A stretch of DNA of 64,000 bases from Vanilla planifolia (GCA_023846275.1 CM043865.1:6250068-6314067); one strand, 5' to 3'. Shown: positions 26,531 to 44,446, counted from the first letter of the stretch. Made by a program: numbers and translations. The notes: generated by a model from the letters alone, not told the origin.

Positions 26531-29500
26531 TCTTCATCAAACCATGTGATATCCATCGAACGAACATCAAGTTATATGACGAATGTTTAATAGAGATTCA
26601 ATTCTATTTTTTTTTTTCATTTGGCTTTAATTGCCATATTAAATCATTAAATAATCATCTAAAGTAATAAGTTTTTTATATGTTACTTTTCTTTTTGTAA
26701 AGCTCACAATGTCACGTTCTATTCTCTTATTTCTTATCTTAGAATGCGTAATAACTCGTAGATCTCAATAGATCCCAAATTGGAAAGAAGAATTGAGAGA
26801 AAAGCTTGCCTTTGGAAAATCTCAATTTTCTCCTTCCAAATCTCCTTATCTAGTGATTTCCTCAAGATCTTTACCTTTCTCTTATTTTTTTCTCTTTTGC
26901 TAATATGACTATTTTGATGATTCAAGAACTTTCTCAAGAGTTTTCTCTCTCCAACTAAATAAAGATATAAAAGGATTATAATATTCATATATAAATACTA
27001 TTATTTAACTTTTTTACCTAAAATTATATAGAAATTTATATTGTTAACCTTTGATATACTAAATGGCCTTTGAATGTTAAAGAGTAAATTTAAATATTCA
27101 TCTTTCAAGCTCAAGATCTTCACATTTATTTTATAATTTTTTAACTTTGTTTGATATTTTAAACAAGTTATTATTATAGAACACTTAATTAACCTAAAAT
27201 TATATTATTTCATTCATCATAATATTACACGTACAATTTTGAAATATTCTAATCTATACATTTAATATAAGAGCTTAAGATGTTACTTACGCTTATGCAT
27301 AATGGTTTAAACATAATTGGTTGATTAAGCATATGTGTCGATGTGGGCCAAGTGTTTGGTTGATTGGTAATAATAAAGGTAAGTATGTGTATGTGGTTTC
27401 AATTAAGCATAAGAATATCCATAGGGGGCAAGAAAATGCATAGACATTAGGTTAGCATAGGTAAGGAAAATAAATTAAGCATGGTGCTTACTTTTTGTTC
27501 ATTCATCGATGTTAGCTTTTAGGTTTTTGAGTTTAGAAAGAGTTTATACTTAGTAATCAATCTTAAAATATAATCTTAAGAATTATTAGAAATAATTATA
27601 GAAATAGGCTTGGGTTAGACAATAGTAAATTTATAGATAAAAAAGGTTTGGAGGTCATGATTGCATAGTTTAGGAACATTTGTATGAGCTAAAGGATAAG
27701 GATAAGCTTAAGAGAATGGGTAAAGAGTCGGTATAAGAAAAAGTTTAATAATAAGTAAACAATTTAAGGGTTTGGAGGAGGCTAGGTCTAGGGCTAAGCA
27801 TTTCTTAAGGTAATGGTCGGGCTTAGGATTAATGGTAGATAAGGCATAAATGTATGTTGGCATAGGTGTAAGCATAATGTTAGCATTAAGATGGGATAAA
27901 ATTAAGTAGTTTGCATAAGCATAAGTGCAAACAATCATTTTTCATTATTTTTTGAGAGTGTAGGTTTAATGTTAGACATAGAAATAAGGTTTAGGTATTT
28001 GCATAATGTGTAACGCATGTGGGTAAAGGGTCGACTATTAAGATATAACTTAAAGAATAGAGAGTTAGGTATGATATTTGTATAAAGATTTGTGTTGTAG
28101 TTGGACTTAGGCATGATATTAGTGGTTAACATAGGTGTATTTATCATCATAAAGTTAGATTTTAGGCATAATTATGAGTACAAAAAATTTTATGGCCAAA
28201 AATTTGACTTATTCATTTTTTCTTTTGCTTCGACCATCCTAATAGTATTAGAAATTTAGGAGACATCCTTCATATCAATTTTGTGAACCAAAGGTTTTGC
28301 CATGACATTAATCTAAATTTTTATATTATTACAAATTCAACATAATTAGGTTATGACTTAATGAATTTTGTCTTATATTAATCAAATTATACAAGAATCC
28401 TAAACTTCTATATAGATTGTAAGCTTGGGGTTGTTGATCCCATGAGATTCGATGATCACTAAACCAAACATGTGTTATCTAATAGTTTGTCTTCATTGTT
28501 ATGGCTAGGAAAAAAAAATAACTGAAAAGGAGCAAACGACATACAAGACAAAAGGACAAAAGCTTGGTGAATTTGCATCTAAGATGATGGCTCAATTTGA
28601 AAACCTTGGGAGTATTTTGGACAAGCTCACAGTCGAGTCGTTAACCATCTGGCTTCACAATATCTACATTACCTTGGTTAGATTGTTAATCATTTACCTC
28701 AACATGATGACACTTACGACAACATCAAACCCTTTTTTCTAAATGTATGCAAGTTAGATCATGTTATCACAAGTTATAATAACTAAGTTTCATAAATCTT
28801 AAACAATATAGTTGCAAAATAATTAAGACTCAAAGAAATCTAAATGTTTAAAGAAACTAAATTGATATAAAATTGATCATGTTACTAGTAATACAATCTT
28901 ACAAAATAGTATTAACTATCATACTTGTATGGCCTTTTATAGCTTTGTGTCTTAAGTAGAACTTAAAATTATTTATGTGATATATATAAGATGTATTTAT
29001 CGAACATATGAACCCATACTTGAACAATAATACCTTTACTTAGAACACATAAAGTTGAATTAAATCTTAATTATATGATATGGATATGATTTCAATATCG
29101 CACAAATACGATTTTTATATCATACAAGTACGATTCACATTTGCAAACATAATAATTTAATTAAATGGTCTAAATAAATATACAATATATTCATTGAACA
29201 CATACAAAATGTTTATAACTCAACTTATAAGCCAAAATATAACAATTCACATCTTCATATAATTATAAAACTAATATTATACTTATACAAAATATCTCAA
29301 AATATAAAAACAATTAAATTATGCATAAAAATTTATCATATACTTACGATCCCCTTCACAATCACGTATAATATTAAGATTACCAAGAAATTCTATAAAT
29401 ATAATTGCATCGAACTTACAATCTTAATGATTGCTTAATACAAAGTTCATAAAATCTAAAAATTATTTTAAAAATATGTACTAAATAATAATCATACATG

Positions 29501-29874
29501 TAATATTTTTTTTTTGTCATACTCATAATAAACTTTAAACAAAAGTACTGTCGTACAAGCCTTCATCAAAAGATCAAACTTTTTTGTCTATCACCTTATT
29601 AAAAACTCCTATTCATATTCATAAGAACATAAATCAAGATTTCCAAGCAAAATCTCCTAATCATATTTATAGAAACACAAATCAAGATCTCTAAAAATTA
29701 GTTTATTCCCTTCAAAAATATATTTAAAACATTGGGCTTAACATAGCATCCACAAATAAGATGTTAACCATTCACTGCCAGTTTAGTGCCAAAAACCAAA
29801 ACTACCAGTAAAGGCTATTTCTACAACGATCTACAAGTAAAATACACCACCTTGGTTTTGCGTTTACTTGCTCG
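26531..29874. other. AT-rich intergenic DNA and distal ZIP 3' flank
   Basis: No gene recognised. Between about 27290 and 28160 the words AAGCATA, TTAGCATA and GGCATAGG recur many times and make a low-complexity block. The open frames at 27708-28150 on the minus strand are by-products of this. About 28900-29420 contains CATACTTGTATG and CATACAAGTACGAT words also seen elsewhere in the window. The 3' UTR of the ZIP gene should occupy roughly 29874-29680; a minus-strand AATAAA-like signal lies near 29704. Confidence 0.35.
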
Positions 29875-31194
29875 CTAAGCCCAGATGGCAAGGGACGACA
29901 TGAAAACTGCCCCCAAGAACAGTGCCACGTAGGACGCCACCTGCATCCGCATGTTACAGCTCATCCGGCGGCTCAGGAAATCAGCGGCTATGAGGTCAAC
30001 GAGCGCCATGTAGATTAGTATTCCGGCCGAAATGGAATCCAGCATCCCCTCCACCACCAGCGCTCGCGGACTGCTTGAGTCATACTGCTTGGCCACCACC
30101 GTTCCCACCCCTACGCCCGCCGGCGTCGTCAACGCGAAGAAGCACGCCATTATCGTTGCAGTCATGTTCTTAAACTGTGCCTGCAAAACACCACACCTTT
30201 GAGAAAAAATAACCCATAAGGCTCGAATCCAAGCAGATAAGGATCACCTGCGAGATGCAGCCTCCCAAGGCGAACCCCTCGAAGAACTGGTGAAATGACA
30301 GCGCCGCGATCAACGGCCGGATCGTGCACGGGCTTTGCGACACGCCAAGCGATAGCCCGATAATGACCGAGTGTGACACGATTCCCAGCTCCAGTATCTG
30401 CTCCACGAAACTCAACTGCCTTATATTGCTCCCTTGCGGAGATTTGTGAATAGCAACCGTACCTGGGATACCACTACGTGCCGCACGTGCGAAGAAACCT
30501 GGCCGTCGTCCGCGTGCGCGTGCCCGCCTTGACACGCTTCCACTCTGTGCGAGTGGCCGTCGTCCGCGTGCGTGTGCCCGCCTTGACACGCTCCCACTCT
30601 GTGCGAGTGGCTGTGTCGATGGGCCGCCGCGTGGGCGTGGATGCCGACGATGTGCATCGGTTCCTTCCGTTCTCCGCTTTCCTCCACCACATCCGCCTCG
30701 GGCACCACCACGATAACATCCGATACTGATGCGCCGGCCGTCGCAGCCCCGGCCGCCGTCTTGAGACCGAGCTGCTCCTCCCGATGTTTCCTCTCGTATA
30801 CCTGCGTGCCGACAAAGTCGACGACGAGGGTGGCTAGCGCGGCGAGCATAGCGACAAACCCCGGAAACGGAAATCGTCGCCACGGGAATTTCGGGAGGCA
30901 GGAGTCGGTAAGCGCGGCCTGGGCGTCATGAAGCATGTGGACGAATCCGGTGGCAAGAATGACTCCAGCGGCAAAGGACTTGGCCAGGATGAAGAGGCTC
31001 CCATCCGTCCGAAGAAACCTGCGTTTTCTCCCCACCAGAGGGATCGCCACACCAAAAACGCCGGAGATGAGGATTGCTCCGATGGCGAGCATCTTAAGCC
31101 GGAAGGACGCCGCATCGTCGCGGCAGGCATCGGAGTCAAACTCGACCCCGTTTGAGCAGGAGGATGCTGACATCGATGCCGTCGCCTGTTGCAT
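29875..31194 (-). CDS. ZIP-family zinc/iron transporter
   Basis: Plant ZIP (ZRT/IRT-like) permease importing Zn2+ and possibly Fe2+/Mn2+ into the cytosol. Exons on the minus strand: 31194-30463, 30397-30248 and 30180-29875, giving 395 aa. Membrane segments: TM1 about 34-54, TM2 68-88, TM3 110-130. The long variable loop (131-240) contains a His-rich metal-sensing stretch at about 185-231. Transport signature: SHSVIIG in TM4 (His253) and HQFFEG in TM5 (His280, Glu284), both intact. The remaining TMs lie in exon 3, and the C-terminus is short, as usual. The closest resemblance is to the ZIP4-like group, but a symbol is not assigned. The two introns are only 65 and 67 bp. The gene is GC-rich in AT-rich surroundings, a known trait of many monocot genes. 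The start chosen gives a short leader before TM1; an out-of-frame ATG lies 17 bases upstream (31211) in a better context, so the exact start is less sure than the rest. No clear cleavable signal peptide is seen. Confidence 0.93.
30502..30609 (-). repeat. 54-bp tandem duplication in ZIP His-rich loop
   Basis: Two adjacent near-identical 54-bp copies, 30502-30555 and 30556-30609, differ at only a few bases. They encode two 18-residue units (residues 196-213 and 214-231) starting HSHRV, with a Cys-Gln-Gly-Gly and a His-x-His pair, and ending in DDG. The second unit has Glu for Gly and Ala for Thr. The duplication is in frame and doubles the His/Cys/Asp ligands in the cytosolic loop. Confidence 0.9.
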
Positions 31195-31573
31195 GAGGGT
31201 TTCTTACCCATCACAAAAGGAATCTAATTGGAAACCAAATCTCCGGTTTGAAACTAAAAAGGGGAATTGTTCTCTAATTAGGATTTTGATTACCTGCGAA
31301 CAAGCGGACCCTGTGGCGAAGGCTGGCGAAGAAGAATAGCGAATCCGACGCTTGTTCCTGCGTTGGAATCATGGATGGGATCAGATGAAATCCAACTTAT
31401 GAGAAGGGAGAAATCGGATTTGGGGGAAAACCATACCTCAAGAAGAGACATCCTCCGGAATCTGAGCTTTTTTCTACGGGTAGCGCGTTCACTGTTAGGG
31501 CGATATGAGAAAAAGAAGAAAAGATGGCGAACCGGTAATGGCGGTTGTTTCTGACTCTCTTGGGTCGAAGAGA
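31195..31573 (-). promoter_or_regulatory. ZIP 5' flank: probable 5' UTR and core promoter
   Basis: Contains the probable transcription start and leader. An upstream ATG at 31211-31209 (minus strand) has G at -3 and G at +4, a stronger context than the ATG used, and opens an overlapping out-of-frame reading frame. Possible splice signals (GTATGG after TTGAG near 31437, acceptors CAACGCAG near 31350 and TTCGCAG near 31295) suggest a leader intron could exist. No convincing TATA box was found. Open frames on either strand here are shadows. Confidence 0.4.
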
Positions 31574-31583
31574 ATGTCGACAT
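31574..31583. promoter_or_regulatory. zinc-deficiency response element (ZDRE), proximal
   Basis: Perfect 10-bp palindrome ATGTCGACAT, which fits the ZDRE consensus RTGTCGACAY bound by F-group bZIP factors (bZIP19/bZIP23 in Arabidopsis). It lies 380 bp upstream of the ZIP start codon. Being palindromic, it has no strand. Its position with a ZIP gene makes chance occurrence less likely, but binding is not shown. Confidence 0.8.
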
Positions 31584-31751
31584 GTGATGAAATCAAAATA
31601 TTAGTAGGCCAGATGAAGAGGGAGGTCATACTTCGTGCCACGTAAGCTCAAAGCCTTTTGCTTTCCACGTAACAAAATTTGTTGTGGGATAAGCGATCGA
31701 ACGGCTGGATGGCGTGGCGAAATCTCCAAGATCGCTTTAAGTGAGGTGAGA

Positions 31752-31761
31752 ATGTCGACAT
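31752..31761. promoter_or_regulatory. zinc-deficiency response element (ZDRE), distal
   Basis: Second perfect copy of ATGTCGACAT, 178 bp further upstream of the first, each preceded by GAGA/GAGAA. Paired ZDREs are known from zinc-deficiency-induced ZIP promoters such as Arabidopsis ZIP4. The flanking sequence shared by the two sites is only a few bases, so they need not be a duplication. Confidence 0.8.
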
Positions 31762-32379
31762 AATGACGACGGCAAGAAATCAGTAAACGTCCGTTTATGG
31801 GATTGCAGCAAGTCGCGATGTTGCGCAGGTATACGGACGTTTAAAATTTAACCAAGCTGCCACTTTTTCATAAAGCTTTAGCCATATACATATGAAAATA
31901 CGTGGAAAAACAGATGGAATGGATAAACAGTTCATTAATAAAATAAAATTATAATTAAAATTAATAATGTTTTATAAATTATAATTGAAATATGATATTA
32001 GAAAGGATAAAGTTTTGTTTTGATATAGTTTGTGAATTTTAAAGGAAGTTTTTAAAATGATTTTGAAAATATTTTTAAGGAAAAAATTTTATGTCAATCA
32101 AAAAATTATGAGAAAAAATTACATTTAAAAATATGTTTTTTGAAAATAAATTTCAAAACATAATAATTATATAAACCTAAATTATAACTAAGTTCTTTTG
32201 TTTTAAAACAAAAATATAATAAAATGAGGAAATACAGCATGAAATCACCATTAGGCAATGAAATTTTCCCCAATGGCTACACAAATTGGCCCAACGGGTC
32301 CTTCTCCTTGTCGCTTCTTTGTCGAGGTTTAAAGGGAAAAGGCTCTCCTAGATACTCCATTGAGGTTTAAGAGGAAAAG
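31762..32379. other. distal upstream region of the ZIP gene
   Basis: GC content falls quickly from about 31860 onward to very AT-rich DNA with no gene. Towards 32300 the sequence becomes the start of the LINE ORF1 remnant. Confidence 0.35.
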
Positions 32380-33130
32380 GCCACACCTTCTCCCTACAAA
32401 ATCAAACCAATGACAACCTACAAGGGCGAGCATAAGGTTGTGTTTATTGATGAGGAAATAAAAAAAATAGTAGCCTTTTCTAATTCTCATTAATTGGGAG
32501 TTCTAGCATGGCCAATTGAGCATAATAATGAGCATACTAATATGATTTGCGAAGGAGGAATATTGCCTGCAATGCTGGTAAAAATGGGTAGGAAGAGTAT
32601 TGAATTTTTAATGAGATTGTTGAAATTAAACTTAATGCCAAACCATTGGTGATCCCTATATTAATTTCATTTGAACATTTATTGCTACACCTATTTAACA
32701 AATCTATTCTTTATTCATTGGTGTCAACTGTCAAGACATTATTGAAATTGAATTCAACAATGCTATCTCTTTCTAGGATATATATTATGAGGTATGTGTG
32801 GAAATTAATCTCACTAAAGAGCTTCCTAATTGTATTCAGATCTCAAAGCATCAAGGCTGTAAGGAGGGAGAAAGATGACAAGAGGTGATCTACAAAAATC
32901 TTCCATCTTGGTGTATGAACTATCGCAAACAAGGACACATAAAACAACAATGTAAACTTCTCATGCAATACAATCAAAAGATAGAGGATCCACTAAGACA
33001 AAAAAAGGTCCCAGTGATGATTGTGCCTGTGTGTGCTGCTAAATTAAAGTCGACAACCAAGCAAGTTATCCAATCAACAATCAGAAATGAGAACCAATTG
33101 GTGGATTTACCTCTTAATCATGTAAAATGA
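32380..33130 (+). mobile_element. LINE ORF1 remnant (copy 2)
   Basis: Decayed ORF1 of a plant L1-type element. The translation at 32650-32870 resembles the DUF4283-type segment of plant LINE ORF1 (ISFEHL, LHLFNKSILYS, then a SLSR..WKLISLKS block). It is followed at about 32890-32965 by a zinc-knuckle region: PSWCMNYRKQGHIKQQCKL, where the second Cys is replaced. Stops break the frame, for example at 32886 between the two blocks. The 3' part of the same element lies at 34.5-36.6 kb. Confidence 0.6.
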
Positions 33131-33589
33131 TATGCTAAAAAACTCTCTAAGCCCCTCTTGATGAACACTAAAAAGGAAAATTTTGTCCCAAGTGTACCAC
33201 TAAATACAATTGGAGAAGATTATTGCAATAAATGAAACAAGACATTATTGGAAAGAAGACACCTCTCTGTATCAAACTAAAAAATTCCATCCCATAGAGG
33301 AAAAGTCTTGACAATTGCTTGCAATGTAAGCAACCTCTTAGATAAGTTATGGAAAACAGAATGTCAAATTCTAGTTTTTCACACATTATTGACCAAAAAA
33401 AAGAAATTCTACAAATTTTGCACCTCAAGTGGCCTAGCCTCGCGCTTGTGTGCTCACTGACTGCTTATGCCAAGGGGTTGTTCATGCTCATAGGTATTGA
33501 TCAATTCCAAGTTCATTAAATCTAAAATAGTAGAAAAAAAATCAAAAGATAAGACAAAATAATGAAAATCATCATCATAGCATTAAAGC

Positions 33590-34400
33590 AACAGAAGTTG
33601 TGCTTTGGGCGATGTGTAAGGCTCGAGCATGCATGTAGAAGGGTGCATCACGTTGGTGCACATAATCTAGTGGAATGAGCCCACATGCATTAGCCACCTA
33701 CTACGTTATCATGGTCAAAGCACATGCAGAGAGTTATCCGTGCATGGGAACAATACCCCACTCTTGAATAATCACCCTCAAATGATCATACACATACGAG
33801 GCATGGATACATGCATGCATTCAGGTGCAAGACTTTTTAAATTTACAAAATTTAGGAAATGTTTATATGTTTGGTCAAAATCAAATGTTTTTTTATAATA
33901 AAATATTATATCTAAATCTTTATATAAAAGAGAAAAGATGTATAAAGTAATTTAAAATTCTAAGGATTAGAAATTTATAAATTCAAAATCAACTGAAGGA
34001 AAATTTTTTTAGAAAATCCAATATCTTTATGGCAAAATCCTCTTCACCTTTTTTCTTTGTTCTTCACCATCATCATGCTTCCACTTTTACTGTTACTATC
34101 TTGAGAAAAAAAACCATGCTGATGAGAGCTTAGGGTGAGAATATCTCATAGACAGATCATGTACTATTCCTATGCAAGCATTGACCACAGTAGGCTCGTA
34201 TTTTACCTACCACACATGTGTGGATTGCATGTGTGATAGGTGGCTGACAAGCACATATGTGCTCCTATCCTTTGTGGCCACACGCTTTAGTGTACGCATG
34301 TTTCATGCATGTTGGGCCTTCCTTTGTGCATGCTTGTGCATTATCATGTGGTTCCTAACCAGCTCACTTACAACAAGCAACAATGATCAAGCTTGTACGT
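33590..34400. mobile_element. candidate long inverted-repeat element inside the LINE
   Basis: Sequence at about 33600-33840 is richer in GC and in CATGCATG-type words than its surroundings. Its reverse complement resembles 34170-34350: shared words, in the same order, are GCATGTG, AGGTGGCT, TGTGCTC/GTGGGCTC, CATGCATG and GGGCCTTCC/CGAGCCTTAC. This would make arms of about 200 bp flanking a spacer of about 330 bp, as in foldback or Mutator-like non-autonomous elements. No transposase frame, exact terminus or target-site duplication was established. The open frame at 34172-34465 is a by-product. Confidence 0.35.
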
Positions 34401-34479
34401 GGTTCTGGCTACATGATGCTGCTATGATGGTTTTTGTCATTTTGTCATCTTATTTGTTTTTTTAATTTTGGATTCAATG

Positions 34480-36605
34480 AGCCAATAATTGAGCTCTTAA
34501 AAATAGGGGCTCAATTAGCCACATTTACATAGCAAAATCTACTTGTTTGCTTTGTTGAAAGGCCGTCGTAACATTTCCCATCTTTGCTTCATAAATAATA
34601 TAATCACATTCTCTCAAGGGGACAAGAAATCAATTCATAATATCAATAATTTCATGAAGCAATTCCAAGAAGAATTGGAGCTACTGATTAATGCTTTGAA
34701 AGTTAATTTATGTTCTCAAAACACTATCTAATAGCTCATGTCTTATGTCTTTCAAGAAAGTTAAGTTTTAAAAACATCAAGTTTTCTTTAACCTACCTAG
34801 GTCGTAATTTATCAAAGTGAAGAAAGAAATTATTTTCATTTCAAAAACTTTTGGAGAAGATATCTAGTAAATGGAAGTTGGAAGCAACAACTACTCTCAA
34901 TGACATGTAGATTAGCCATCATAAAAGCATGTCCTTACATCAATGACTCTTCATTAAGGTGATGAATCCTTCTAAAAAATTATTCATAGTCTTGAAAAGA
35001 ATGCTAAATAAATTCTTATGGGAAGATTCAAAACTTGGCCATAAAAGGAGATGAAGCAATTAGAGTAAAATTTGTTTTCTTATGGATGAAGATGGTAACT
35101 GTATTAAACATTTGATGATGTGCATGAAGCATTTAGCTACAAGCTTTGTTTGAAACTAAACAAAGAAAATTTGTTATGGTTTAAATTCATGCAAGCTAAA
35201 TACAACAATAAAAAGAGTATGTGGGGATCATCAAAAACATGGAGGTGGATTTTTCATGTATGTTACATTGTAGAGTAGCATGCAATAACTACAATATTAG
35301 AGCATTGCAAATATTGTCTTTAACAAATAATAGACAATTCACCAAAACTTTAGCTTGGAGCTTAATGAGAAAGAGGGATCATTTTAGACTCTATAAGGTA
35401 GATTTGTATCAAGTAATTGTCACCTAAGATTTCCATCTTTTTATGGAGATTACCCAAATGCATACTTCCCTTCCCCAAAATATTAAACAAGCTTGGTTTT
35501 CAACTTCCATCAAAGTATCCTTATTGTATAGCCATTGATTTGATGTATTATTAATTTTTTTGGCTATGAGACTATGTTAGGTTTAGTAAAACTTCACCTA
35601 AAAGTATATCTATTTCATAGAAACATTGATAATTTATCAAACATATGTTTCGACACTAGTGGAACTGTGACACTTTTGCAATGGTAAAAGGAGAAATAAT
35701 TTAGTTGCTTTCAAGCCCAATTCCTTAGGAATTGTGAAAGGTTAGAGACCTCTTTCTCTTTGAAGAAAAACATATATTAGTAAAAAATATTACAACAATA
35801 TCTAATTTCTATTATGCAACACAATGGTAAGCTTCCCTTTCACATAAAAATGTTAGGAAGACCTTACTCTTGTATCTAAGGGATTGTTAGATGGCCTCTA
35901 GAGTAACGCAAATAACCAAAGTTTATTGGTTGGCTTCTCCTCCCAATTTTATCAAACTTAATATTGTTGGTCTAACAAAAAGAAACCTAAGTGCAGCCAG
36001 TAGTGGTGTAGCGCTTAGGGATGATAAGGGCAAGATGTTTTGGGCATTTTCTTTATATTACATCATGAAAGCAAACATGGAAGTAGAAAGTATGGTTTTT
36101 CTACAAAGGCTACTAAAGGAATTTATTAACTACACACCAAACTTGATTTGAAGAAAATTACCAAGATGATTATGGGCAACTCCTCTACTTCCTGACTCTT
36201 GCTTTCACTCATACAAAATAGATCATTTAAGACAATTCTATACAACTACAAACAAAGTTTAGGGAATGGAATATAGTTACAAATGCATTGGCACAACTAG
36301 AGAGATCTTGTGCTTAGAGTTAGTTCCTAAAAAGCAATCAAACCTCTTAGTCAATTTTAGGTCTCGTGAGACTTAACCAAAGGAACATTCCGTATTTGAG
36401 AATCAATCACTTCGTAACCAGCCAAGCATTGAGCATGGAATATAAGGAATTCATGCCAAAGATAACATTGCTACTTCTTTATTATAGCTTGCTTTTGGTA
36501 GTAAATACCACATGTATTACATAGGCATGTTCAAGACCCATCTTGAACTTCTACACTCCTTTCTTCCTCACATGAAACAATAAATTGTTCCTTAATAAAA
36601 AAAAA
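34480..36605 (+). mobile_element. LINE reverse transcriptase and RNase H remnant (copy 2)
   Basis: The 3' half of an L1-type element. Reverse transcriptase remains at 34543-34731 (SHLCFINNIITFSQGD in place of the usual HLLFADD block, so the catalytic Asp pair is lost). The LINE C-terminal domain lies at about 34840-35260 (KISSKWK, then FMQAKYNN). An RNase H-like domain lies at 35930-36110 (PPNFIKLNIVG, GVALRDDKGKMFWAFS; the canonical NTDG is changed to NIVG). The element ends at about 36595-36605 in an A-run after TTAATA. The endonuclease domain expected between ORF1 and RT is missing. It matches the LINE 3' end at 0.2-1.05 kb. Confidence 0.7.

Positions 36606-42879
<6,274 letters not shown>

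Positions 42880-42945
<66 letters not shown>
42880..42945. repeat. (TA)n microsatellite, about 66 bp
   Basis: Uninterrupted alternating A/T run, flanked by sequence rich in CGTACAAGTATAA-like words. Confidence 0.95.
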
Positions 42946-42948
<3 letters not shown>

Positions 42949-43659
42949 TATAACATGATAAAAGAATTTCTTATATAAGTAATTTTAAGTTGTATGTGAT
43001 AAGAAATAGATCATACATATATGATACTTTACTTCATATTGTATGCTATAATCATTATAAGGACACAAAATAGAGCTTAGTGATCATATTAAAAGTATTG
43101 TCTGTACGACCAAGTTACAATAACATGATATTAGTTGTATTAGTATGATATAGTAGTCTTACATGTTTAACTATAACTAAGCTTATATAAACTAGGCTAT
43201 GGGAAGAAATAGATTTCCTACTCATATGGTGAAGGAATTTGTTATCTAGAAGCTGCAATAGTGAACCCTTTAAAAATGCTAAGTTTTTTAAGCAATAACC
43301 CCATTTTTCCATCTTTGACAATGGTTAGTGTTTGTTTCATTCATAACTTCTTTTTAGTATCTCTTCAATTTTAATCTCTTTCCTTTTCCTCTAATGGATT
43401 CTTTTTTATTAAAGGAGGACAACAACAAGCTTCTAACATTGCTCTAGGTTATCTATTGGCAATGATTCTATATCCCCAAAAACTCAAAGAAAGGTTGGTA
43501 AGGACATTTGTCATAATCATCCAAATTTATAAAAAAGGATAAAAAGTCAATATTCATATTAGATAAATTAGCAATTTTATTGACTTTAAATTTTAAATTG
43601 AATATTATTTCTATCACATCATATGCCCTCAAATGCGTATGCGATGTACTTATGACTCT
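42946..43659. other. AT-rich intergenic DNA, no gene seen
   Basis: A 68-codon minus-strand open frame (43321-43115) shows no family resemblance. Nothing else is supported. Confidence 0.3.
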
Positions 43660-44347
43660 TGATTATAATATAAATGATGATAAAATTTGGAGATCAAATG
43701 AAATAAAATTTCACTTATTTAATCTCAATCATTGATACAAATCCAAATTGCATTACAGCTATTAATGGCTCAAAAGCAACTAAAGGCAACATAGTCTAAA
43801 CCAAACCCTTGAGATTAAAACATTGGGATGAGTCCCTTGTGGCAAGCTGTTCGATTACCATTCAATAAAAAACAATTCAAGCTAAAGATTTGTAAAGACC
43901 TTATGACCTTTTACCATCAAACAATATAGATCTAATTATATCACATAAATGCTGGACATATGCATGTTAGATTCATCATTTCAAGTTATAATAGGTTTAA
44001 TAATTTTAATTAATTTGATGATATTATCAATAATCAAACTCTTACTTAATAGTTATAACTATATAACTTCGATAGAAGACATGTATTAGTCTTAAATAGT
44101 TAGACTTTAATATATGAATATTTATCATAATTTTTCACATATAAATATAAACTTATATTAAGACAGTGCAACTAAGTTGAACTTAAATAGGCTAAAAAAA
44201 GTGCCCACACTCTCATGGAGATCTCTTCTCATTTTGCTCTTTCATTATAATTCTCGCCAAAAGTCTTAGCTCTTTATTATTAGTCATGCTTGGCCTATAA
44301 TTATTCTAATCTCTCTCTTTCTCTCTCTCTCTCTCTCACTCTCTCAC

Positions 44348-44446
<99 letters not shown>

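Noticed and set aside
30170..30883. Minus-strand 237-codon frame running through the ZIP introns
   Set aside because: It reads exon 1 in the wrong frame (Arg/Gly-rich) and only becomes ZIP-like in exon 2; splicing at 30463/30397 gives the family protein instead.
30834..31214. 126-codon minus-strand frame and other long frames at 30.4-31.6 kb
   Set aside because: High GC lowers stop frequency, so many shadow frames stay open over the ZIP gene; none has family features. The upstream ATG is treated as a possible regulatory feature only.
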